Origin: Eurosta solidaginis
Lineage: Eukaryota > Arthropoda > Insecta > Diptera > Tephritidae
Assembly (NCBI RefSeq): GCF_040869045.1
Contig: NC_090319.1
Location: 361,291,739-361,355,738, forward strand
Reading direction: 5' to 3'
DNA: 64,000 bases
The notes below the pieces were generated by a model. It was not told the DNA's origin, made no database searches, and saw only the letters and a program-made list of their open reading frames with translations. The translations under genes and the position numbers were made by a program. Below are positions 56,101-64,000 of the stretch, one piece after another. The first letter of the stretch is position 1; each line of letters opens with the position of its first letter.

Positions 56101-59100
56101 AATTTGTTTGCACTTACCTAAAACCAAAAAACGGGATTGGAAAATAACTGGTGGACCCGGCTCAAGTCGTCGGAATTTATCGGCGCCACGCAACTGTTGA
56201 GACCCCCCACCTCAACCGCGACACCGAAATATTCCACGGTAGTTATGAAGACTGGCCAGCATTTAGATATATTTTTACGGCATACATATTGTAACGAATT
56301 TACTGAAATTCCTCTTTTGGCAACCTTCTGCTAACGTTCGAATCACTAAACTGTTGAATAAATAACTCCACTATTCTATAATGCAAAATTGCCTTTATTA
56401 AAGTACTTCACAATAACACTTATACTTCGCAACTGATTACTTAAATAAAACTTATTGTCGTGCCTCTATTGTTGCTGCCTTTTATACTGTCTGGTTTCCT
56501 CGTTGCATACTTCTAAGTTTTTCTATTCTAGAATTTACTAGTTAGTTATCAGCTACAAAATCACTACCCACAACTACGTTTATTGCACAAATTATTGCCT
56601 TCTTTTGTGAGCATCTCAGATAAGATATATGCATGTGTTTGTGCGTCTCTTCTCCGTTGCTCGTATGGACATATGGGTAGACATAATGATTGATTTATTG
56701 ATGTGCATACAAGTCACTGCTTAGCATCGGCTTAGAGATGATATTATCCCTTAGTGTTGCTAATATTCTTCACAATATGAACCTATTGGCTTAGCGTAAT
56801 CAAATTTGCTTAGCTCAACATAAGATAAGTTTCGGTTACGGGTTGACTGTGCCTGCTTTTTAGCTATAAAAATATACATAAGCATAAATTAATGAATTTT
56901 AAGCCACACTACACCACAATAAATAATATATCCTGGTAGCACCAACCTCTAGTTGGGACCTTTGTGTATACATGCTCGTCGAAACTGTCCACTAAAACTC
57001 TAAGTTCTACTCAAAACTCTACATTTTTAAACAGAAACAAAACAAACAACTTCCATGGAGAAACCTATCAAGTCTCATGTAAGCTGTGTAACTCGAACCA
57101 CGCAATGAAATTTTGTGTAAAATAAAAAAAAAATATGCATAAAAAAATTGTTTTTCGTACCAACATCTCCAGCGTGATTGTCAGCACAATTTTACTGCCA
57201 AAGAAGACATCACCCCCTCTTACATTTTCAATCCCAATCAAACGCACTGTCTGCGACGGCCTCTAGACCTCAGGTAACCCTGGCCCAAACCTCAACTCAT
57301 CAGCACCATAGAGATGAAGAACAACCATCTACGTCAAGGCAAGTAGCGATGCAGAAATCTCAGGATACCAACACACTTCTTGGCAACTGCGAAACAACCC
57401 TATTCCTCGCGGCAATACTCCCTATACATTACTCGAGGCAATATCATAAAATTCCTGCACTCATTGACTAAAGCTCTCAAAAACGTTTTTGGCGTCCCCA
57501 ATCCAAAATCCAACAACTTGCGAAGTCACACTTTGCTCCTCTGATTTAAGCAAAATGATTTGTACCAATGCTATTTTGCACCATCTACTCACTCATTTTT
57601 TCCCAAGTAATAAAATCTCTAAGGTCAGCTCAACCCTTCAAAAATCGACATGGTTATCACGGTACAACCCCCAAGAAACCCTTATCGCTCACATTCGGAT
57701 GGGTACCCAGCGGAACAGCCCGGGAACTAGTATCGGCCTTCACCATCTCATCTCAGCATCCTACTCAAACGCTTCTGGAAATAGGAAAAAACCCCAGCAA
57801 ACTTATACAGATCGAGAACCAATGTTGTGAGGCCTTCTAAAGCATCACAACCACGCCGCCGCTATAGCAAACTCCATGAATAACGTATTATATAGAGGCC
57901 CGATTCTCCGAAACGAATTGACATCTATAATTATCAACTGGCGCCTCTACAAGTTCATTTTCGATGGCGCCTTCAAAAAAATGTATCGCAAAATCGTAGT
58001 CAAGGACGAAGATCAAGACTTCCAAAGAACTATCTTTAGGAAAGCCCCTCAAAATCCGATAGAATAAAAAAATAAATAACCGTAACTTTCGCTGTTAAGT
58101 ACGCGCAATACCTCGCAATCCGCACACTTCACCAACTCTCTCACTCCTTCAAAGGAAAAAAACACTCCCCACTAACATCATACTAAGAGAAACTTATGTA
58201 GATTATGTCCTCTCTATGACTCAAACTATCAAAGCTCTAAAATTAGCAGGATTTCCTTTAAGAAAAATAAACGCAAATCAAACAAAAATACTGGAATCAA
58301 AACCAGACTCTGATGTCCTAGATACAGAATTTCTCAAATTTCATGACACTATTACAACCTTAGGAATATGATGGAACGCAGTAATTGACTATTTTTCGTA
58401 CTCACACGACCCTATTCCCGACTTAAAGTCAAAAACAAAACGGCAAAAACTCTCAGCCGTAGCGAAATTTTTGACCCGGTTTGAATGGCTATCACCAATA
58501 ATGATCTTAGCAAAAATCCTTCTCCAGTAGCTCTGGTAAGAAGGAACCGGCTAGGATGAAGATGTCAAACTGGAATCCCTTTACAAGTGGAACACCTTCT
58601 GCGCAAGTCTTCCAGATATCAGCAGTATAAATATCTCTCGATGGTCGCAATTTTCCTCTAATAAATGCATCAAAATCCACGGTTTCTCTGATGCCATGCA
58701 TTTGCTGCATGTGTTTATTTAAGAATGCAGCACGATGAGAACTCCCTCAACCCACTTCTTTATGGCAAAAAACAAAGTGGCATCCCTGCAGGCAGGTAAC
58801 ATGCCACGACTAGAACTCTGCAGAGCCGTGGTATTGTCGAAATAAATAACTCAAACTCAATTTGAATTGCAGTACCGCCACCCGAACTGACACTCTGGTC
58901 AGATTCCTCCATTGTGTTGGCCTGGCTAGAAAAACCCCGACGTATGTACACGGAAAACTTATGTGGCATACAGAATTTACCCAAATGTTGCAGAACGTCA
59001 GCAACACAATTTAGCGCCACGTATCTAGCGATGACAACCCCGCCGATTTAAGAACTCGAGGATGCAAACAACAAGATTTAGTTAACTGCTCGTTATGGTA

Positions 59101-59170
59101 GAATGGACTTCAATAGCCCTCTAATTCTGGCCCAAATACTCCCCTCCCAATCCATCTCCTCCGGAGTAAT
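56101..59170 (+). mobile_element. Decayed BEL/Pao retrotransposon
   Basis: Domains appear in order on the plus strand, in shifting frames. Gag: TEIFHGSYEDWPAFRYIFTA near 56222-56282, interrupted by a solo LTR at 56290-56774. Zinc-knuckle region: CKLCNSNHAMKFC near 57082-57120. Protease region: HYSRQYHKIPALID near 57427-57470. Then GTARELVSAFTISSQHP near 57715-57765, and reverse transcriptase VLYRGPILRNELTSIIINWR with RKIVVKDEDQDFQRTIFRK at 57880-58050. RNase H/integrase-proximal pieces (for example SSDDNPADLRTRGC near 59022-59063) follow. Stops and frameshifts are frequent. Element H abuts the end. LTRs of this element were not found. Confidence 0.8.
56290..56774 (-). mobile_element. Solo LTR (family L1) in BEL/Pao gag, ATAT duplication
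   Basis: It starts TGTAACGAATTTACTGAAAT and ends TATTCTTCACA, 485 bp. ATAT flanks it at 56286-56289 and 56775-56778. It interrupts the gag frame just after FTAYI. Confidence 0.9.
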
Positions 59171-59828
59171 TGGAATACTGTTCGTGGTATTACATATATA
59201 AATAAATTAGCGGTATCCAACAGATGATGTTCTGGGTCACCCTGGTCCACCTTTATGGCGATATCTGGAAAACGCCTTCACATATACAACTACCACCACT
59301 CCCTTTTAAAATACTGATTAACAACTTTCGTTTGATACCCATATTGTACAAACGCATTCTAGAGTCACCCCTGATCCACCTTTATGGCGGTATCTCGAAA
59401 AGGCGTCCACCTATAGAACTAAGGCCCACTCCCTTTTAAAATGTTCATTAACCCCTTTCATTTGATACCCATATCGTACAAACAAATTCTAGGGTCACCC
59501 CTGGTCCACCTTTACCTCACTCCCTTTTAAAATACTCATTAACACCTTTCATTTGATACCCATATCGTACAAACAAACTCTAGAGTCAACCCTGATCCAC
59601 CTTTATGGCGATATCCCTAAATGGCGTTCACCTATAGAACTATGGCCCACTCCCTCATAAAATACTCTTTAATACATTTCATTTGATACACATGTCATAC
59701 AAACACATTCCAGGATTACCCTCGGTTCATTTTCCTACATGGTTATTTTCCCTTATGTTGTCACCATAGCTCTCAACTGATAATAATGTAATGTTCTGTT
59801 GCACCCGAACTTAACCTTCCTTACTTGT
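59171..59828 (-). mobile_element. DINE-1/Helentron-like element H, minisatellite half only
   Basis: It begins at GGAATACTGTTCGTGGTATT, the boundary of the minisatellite half in full copies, and ends with the hairpin region and CCTTACTTGTTA. About four 130-bp units lie in 59225-59780. The hairpin here is degraded (GTTCTGTTGCACCCGAAC). The non-repetitive arm is absent. Confidence 0.68.
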
Positions 59829-60710
59829 TATTAATGATGTTGACTCTAGCCTAAAATATTCTAATTATTTACTTTATGCAGACGATTTAAAACTCTTCCG
59901 TAAGATCACCAGTATTTCTGATGCTTTGCGTCTGCAGGAAGATCTGAGTGCTATGAACGATTGAGCTTCACAAAATAATCTGCGACTCAGCATTAGTAAA
60001 TACTGTCACATAACGTTTACTAAGTCAATGGATATCTTTTCGTCCGCGTATTCAATCTCAAACGTATCTCTTGCCTCAGTTGATAAGTTTCGTGATCTTG
60101 GCGTAATTTTTGATTCGTCTTTTACCTTTGCTAATCATGTTAACTTTCTTATACCAATAGCTTATACCAACTTAGCTTTCTTACGACGATATGCGAAAGA
60201 TTTCAAAGACCCGTATACCAGAAAAATTTTGTATAATTCCTTAGTACGTTCAAAGTTAGAATATGCCTCAGTCATTTGGAATCTGATATACTCTTCACAC
60301 TCTTTAAGAACTGAAAGAGTTCAGGGCAAATTCATACGGTTTGCTCTTCAACATCTACACTTTGATAATCCCATGCCACCCTACAATGCGAGATGCATGC
60401 TTATCAATGTCTTACCACTTGAAGTCAGGCGTTCTGTTCAAGGCTTAATGTTTATTTTTGATATAATATCTGGTGTTATTGACTGTTCTGAACTTCTGGG
60501 TAAGGTAACTTTCAATGTCCCTAACAGAGCCCTCCGCTTTCACAATACATTCCGTACTGAACTGTTGCATTCTAATTACTTCAGCTTTGCTCCTCTTCTA
60601 AGAGGGCTTGTAGAATTCAATCACCTATGTAGGAGTCTAGATCTTGACTTTGCCATGTTTAGGTCTCTCTTCAAGGCATGCTTTGAGTCTTTCTATTTAT
60701 TACATTAAGT
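59829..60710 (+). pseudogene. Jockey-like LINE reverse transcriptase, 5'-truncated
   Basis: It starts in the palm domain with YLLYADDLKLFRKITSISD (catalytic YADD near 59874-59886). One stop breaks the frame before SQNNLRLSISKYC. A 226-codon open frame runs 60028-60708 (FRDLGVIFDSSFTFANHV, YNSLVRSKLEYASVIWN, RFHNTFRTELLHSNYF) to a natural stop, matching the usual thumb and C-terminal region of jockey-clade ORF2. It is the best preserved LINE piece here. Confidence 0.85.
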
Positions 60711-61631
60711 CATACTTAAATTAATAATTTAGTTCTAAGTAAACCTGTAATTGGGACTCCAAAATTGTTAGCCTCTCCTCTAGGGCTATCCATAAGACCT
60801 TTAAACCTCAGTCGGTGGAATTATGGAATTTTGAAAGTTTCTTACAGAACACTTCTGTCAATACTCTACGATTTGGATTATTTTAGAGGTGCCTCAAATA
60901 GCTTGGAAGAGCATCGGAAATCTATTCGGCCGTCACCTTCAAGTCTTGTGAGTGGAGCGACTGAAATTCAGCAAAGCAACCGGTGAATAAGTTTTCGCTT
61001 GTATTTCAACAAGTAAACATTTTTTGTGCAAATTCTATACTCAAACTTTCATCCAACATTATCCTGCTACACACATACATTAGAAGCTCTGCTGGCGCTG
61101 TGTATCTCTTATATGCTGCCAATTCAAAAACGCACTATCTCAGAAAGTTTTAAAAACCGCTCTATTTCAGTAATTGTTTGAATAACCTTCTACCTCAGAA
61201 TATGCTTCCAAATTGGCCTATCTGAACATAAATTGACGTAAGGGAAGGTGTTTGTAAAAAAATTTCTGATATAGCACTTTCTTCAACCGAATTCTGAGAT
61301 ATGGCGTTTTTGAAAAATATTCTAAGATAAGGTGGTTTTGAACTGGCAACCGAGATAGGATGATATTCCTCTCAGCTCTACTGCTAACCAAATTCTATAG
61401 AAGTTCGAAGTTAGTTCTATAGATATACATAGAAGTTCGTGATAGAGTTATTTTCTAGGCTGATCTAAGGCTGTAGCCGAACTTCCAAAAAGCACTGAGA
61501 AATGTGGCCAATCTCTTGACGAATTTGTATGCAACTGGTGAGAATAAAATGAGAGTATCCCATATTACAAGGATAGTAATCTTAACAGCTTTTCCCGAAT
61601 GGACAAAAATCGAATTAATTCAACTACTTAC
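60711..61631. other. Mostly unassigned; intron of the ANKS1-like gene
   Basis: No exon was found on the minus strand continuing the PTB domain. A MITE-like relative of 3716-3984 lies at 61102-61359 (TGCCAATTCAAAA / TTTTGAACTGGCA ends). Confidence 0.45.
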
Positions 61632-62368
61632 ACTATCTTCAGCATTCAAAAATTTCACACCAGCATAAGATACAGCGAGACCAACTATTAAGCGGGTATC
61701 TTGATTAGACTCTTTGAGCATTTTAGTTAAATGATTGCAGTCCTTCAACAAGTTTGATTCACGTTCCTTAATAATTGGCAGTGGTGTAGCATTACGCTTG
61801 AATTTCAAAATGGATTTTCGTGTAGAAGCCGTTCCATGTAGTTCTCGTATGACTGTGGAGCCCAGATACTGGTAAGAAAAAACGATAAAATAAGATAACA
61901 AAGCAAAGACAATAAACAAATGCGTACCACTTACATAAACCATATAATGAATTTGTCCAAAAATGAGCGTATTCGGTGAGTGACACCAATTGGTGGTGGT
62001 GCATTCTTCATTATTACCCAGACACAAATCCGCAGGTCTACGTATCTGCAGTGACGAGTCGCTTATTCGTTTGCCAATATCGGTGGTTTCGGTCACACGC
62101 TCCTTCGCCTTCATAGGCGCATTTACTTCGTTTACCTCATGACCAATATTTGCTAAAATCGTATCAATCTCTTGCCACACTTTTGAAGCATTAAAGTATT
62201 CATAGTCGCTAGGTTTATTTTGCTGATGTAAAATATTACGGGGCGGTGGTAACGGTTTTATTGAACGGACCAAACTTGGTGATCGTAAACGGTTTGATAT
62301 ATAACCAAGGTCAGGGGTTTCATCTCTGCCCACTATCGTGAGATTCAAATTAGAGCCTTTGAAGAGGC
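61632..62368 (-). CDS. ANKS1-type protein, two internal exons (linker and PTB start)
   Basis: ANKS1 proteins have ankyrin repeats, SAM domains and a C-terminal PTB domain, and act in receptor tyrosine kinase signalling and trafficking. Exon A (61935-62368) encodes a low-complexity linker ending SPNTLIFGQIHYMVY. A 66-bp GT-AG intron (61869-61934) follows. Exon B (61632-61868, 79 codons) gives YLGSTVIRELHGTASTRKSI ... RLIVGLAVSYAGVKFLNAEDS. These match the ANKS1 PTB strand-1 (YLGS...LRGTEST) and later VSYKGVKF regions. The donor after GATAGT is GTAAGT. The naive single frame reads through the intron and makes a false membrane helix. The exons with ankyrin, SAM and the rest of PTB are not in view. 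Drosophila CG4393 is the likely orthologue, from memory. Confidence 0.85.
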
Positions 62369-62540
62369 CTAAAAGATATTTGTTTTTCAATTATCAAAAT
62401 GTACCAAAGATAAAAAAGATATCAAAAAGCGCCAGTAAAGCTCCAGTCAAACTTTGAATTCCCAGACTTAATCATGTACCTCACTTCTGGAGAAATGCTC
62501 GTGTCATTTTCCTACCAAAGGCGGGGAAGATCAACTATAT

Positions 62541-62720
62541 TGTAACGAATTTTGAGAAATTCCGCTTATTCCAAATATTTTGTTAACGTTCGAATCACTA
62601 AGCTGTTGTATAGATGCAATATGGTCTTTATTTAGTCTACTTGGGAGTAGTACAATTATACTTTAATATCACGCACTTCACAACAGCGTGTTTAAATCAA
62701 ACTGATTACTGAATACTGAA
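62541..62720 (-). mobile_element. Partial LTR related to family L1
   Basis: ATAT (62537-62540) is followed by TGTAACGAATTTTGAGAAAT, TTCGAATCACTAAGCTGTTG and TGGTCTTTATTTAGTCTACT, as in the copy at 9262. The similarity fades after about 180 bp; the other end is not clear. It lies in an ANKS1-like intron or upstream region. Confidence 0.6.
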
Positions 62721-63059
62721 TATGCACTTAAACTTTATATGGACTGCTAACTTTGTCCAAACTTATGAAGTTGTTGTGCATAAAATTAGTACTGCTAAAT
62801 TGCAGTATGCATTATACTCAATTGCAACTGAAATGTATCTATCCTTTTTATCTCTACACTATTCTCCACTTCTATAACCGAAAAGCGTGTTGTCCACTAT
62901 TCATCGCAACCGATTTTGATATAGGTTATATACTATGACCACCTGAGGTGCTTGTCTCCGTTACTTAGTGCAACCCGTTCCTATATGCCGTGGGACTCAA
63001 TATAGATGTATGCTTCTACCTATACCGGTCCTTTTCAAAGATTTCTTACACTCTAAAAC
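62721..63059. other. Unassigned sequence
   Basis: I see no supported coding or repeat feature, though it may include the diverged remainder of the LTR that starts at 62541. Confidence 0.4.
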
Positions 63060-63350
63060 TTTTTTTGATGCTTAATTGCTGATTGGATGTCAATGCAAAC
63101 GTTGACGCGCCTCCAGTTTAAGCTATTTTCTTCCAGTGTTTCCACTGCTTTGGTGACGGCTACTAATTCCGCCTGAAGAACTCTGCATTGATCTAGCAGC
63201 TTGTAGGATCCGTTTATTTCTACATAAGCACAGTATACCGTAGAACCTTCTCATTCCACTACTTTGGAAGCATTAGTGTACCCGTGTATCACCTCCTCCA
63301 CCATTTCTCTATTGTGGCTCTAAGAGCCCCTTCGAAGCGCATATACGGAA
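63060..63350 (-). pseudogene. LINE RNase H-domain remnant
   Basis: On the minus strand one reads TNASKVVEWEGSTVYCAYVE, then LLDQCRVLQAELVAVTKAVE, then VNVCIDIQSAIK. These are the TDGSK, QAE and D-x-Q-S-A-I blocks of a LINE RNase H, with the first Asp changed to Asn. The upstream part (63290-63350) has a stop. Confidence 0.7.
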
Positions 63351-63774
63351 TCAGGTTGTCTGTTCGTCCTGTCATTGATGACGCTATACTACTATGGCCG
63401 TATGGAACCTATATTATTATTGAACTCTTTGTTAAAAACAAGATTCGCAGTTTGAGTTTTCGTCATCCAGAAGACGAAAGTGTTAGTTCTTATCAGCCAT
63501 AGACCGAAATTGTTACTTTTCATCAGCTACAAATTGAAATTGCTAGTTTTCCCCAGACACTTAAATTCCAGTACAGAACATTAAAAAAAATTATTTTTCG
63601 AAATCGCAGGTTAGGAATTTATAACTTGTTTTAAAAACTTCAAAATGGCGGTTTCCAATTCGCACCACAAAAATTACCTAGCAAGCTTAAACATGTCCTT
63701 TAAGTATTATAGTAGAGTTAAATGTATTATCAAACTGCATATTAAAACCTTCGAAATAATTTGGTTGAAAAGCT

Positions 63775-63832
63775 TGTTAGGTTAGGTTAGTTTCGGTTAG
63801 GTTAGGTTAGTTTGGGTTAGGTTAGGTTAGGT
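63775..63832. repeat. Interstitial GGTTA / TTAGG-type short repeat
   Basis: Eight or so GTTAG units in runs of two to four, separated by TTTCG and TTTGG. The unit equals the ancestral insect telomere repeat, but flies lack telomerase and the array is short and broken. It continues into TAGCTACCCTGATAAGGATA, which may be part of another interspersed repeat running off the window. Confidence 0.85.
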
Positions 63833-64000
63833 GGTAGCTACCCTGATAAGGATAGCTCACTCGGACAACACGAAGGTCCGTTGTGAGACCACATACACCA
63901 AAAATAACGGTGACTTAGATCTAGCTACTTAGAGAATCGTTGGGTAGCAACGATAAAGCTCCGAATCATACCAATCTCAACTTTGGATAAATCCTCGGGA
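63833..64000. other. Probable interspersed-repeat start, runs off the window
   Basis: CTCACTCGGACAACACGAAG, followed by GTCCGTTGTGAGACCACATA, looks like sequence I recall next to GGTTA runs in fly genomes. No frame or structure can be assigned here. Confidence 0.3.

Noticed and set aside
61620..62390. A 256-codon minus-strand frame with an apparent membrane helix, as a single-exon membrane protein
   Set aside because: Strong acceptor at 62369, a GT-AG intron at 61869-61934 and a GTAAGT donor at 61631 show it is two exons plus intron sequence; the helix is intronic.
63775..63832. A chromosome end or telomere
   Set aside because: The run is under 60 bp, broken, and continues into other repeat sequence; flies use other telomere systems.

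Overview
The window looks like a repeat-rich euchromatic or pericentric stretch of a higher-fly genome, probably a tephritid-type fruit fly. The evidence is AT-rich DNA, spliceosomal introns of 58-66 bp, fly-like orthologues, and a dense mix of Ty3/gypsy, BEL/Pao, jockey/I/RTE-like LINE, Helitron/DINE-1-like and tRNA-SINE sequence. The family assignment of the host is inference from memory, not from a search.

Three host genes can be supported, all on the minus strand. (1) 43797-47184 is PIG-S, a GPI-transamidase subunit; I reconstruct 8 exons and 531 codons with every splice phase consistent. (2) 48087-51329 is Sud1/OGFOD1, the ribosomal-protein prolyl hydroxylase; it has two exons and 533 codons, with a 52-bp first exon separated by a 1.64-kb intron full of repeats. 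(3) 61632-62368 holds two internal exons of an ANKS1-type gene (start of the PTB domain); its other exons are not visible in the window. PIG-S and Sud1 are head-to-tail with 902 bp between them.

The rest is mostly mobile DNA. 1-3.7 kb: LINE RNase H remnant, an RTE-like 3' end with a 12-bp target duplication, and DINE-like element A carrying a solo LTR. 3.7-7.4 kb: a MITE and DINE-like element B with a 130-bp minisatellite. 7.5-15.2 kb: several LINE carboxy-terminal remnants and another solo LTR. 15.4-17.1 kb: a decayed Helitron helicase. 17.4-18.1 kb: a gypsy LTR interrupted by a MITE with 92-bp inverted repeats. 18.1-24.3 kb: DINE-like element C with about 41 minisatellite units. 26.2-39.7 kb: a single gypsy element broken into pieces by a Russian-doll set of insertions (LINE containing a DINE element containing a canonical Helitron; two solo LTRs; two nested opposite-strand DINE elements; SINEs). 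39.7-42.9 kb: a solo LTR with a SINE, then a decayed copy of a widespread uncharacterised repeat-encoded protein. 52.3-54.8 and 59.2-59.8 kb: further DINE-like elements. 56.1-59.2 kb: a decayed BEL/Pao element. 59.8-60.7 kb: a jockey-like LINE. 63-64 kb: LINE RNase H remnant and an interstitial GGTTA-type repeat.

I found no prokaryote-type operon, CRISPR array or intact autonomous element. The most unusual structures are the four-level insertion nest at 27-40 kb, the textbook Helitron insertion with intact empty-site copies in the same window, the apparent common origin of the Helitron minisatellite and the 130-bp arrays, and a higher-order duplication inside the largest array.
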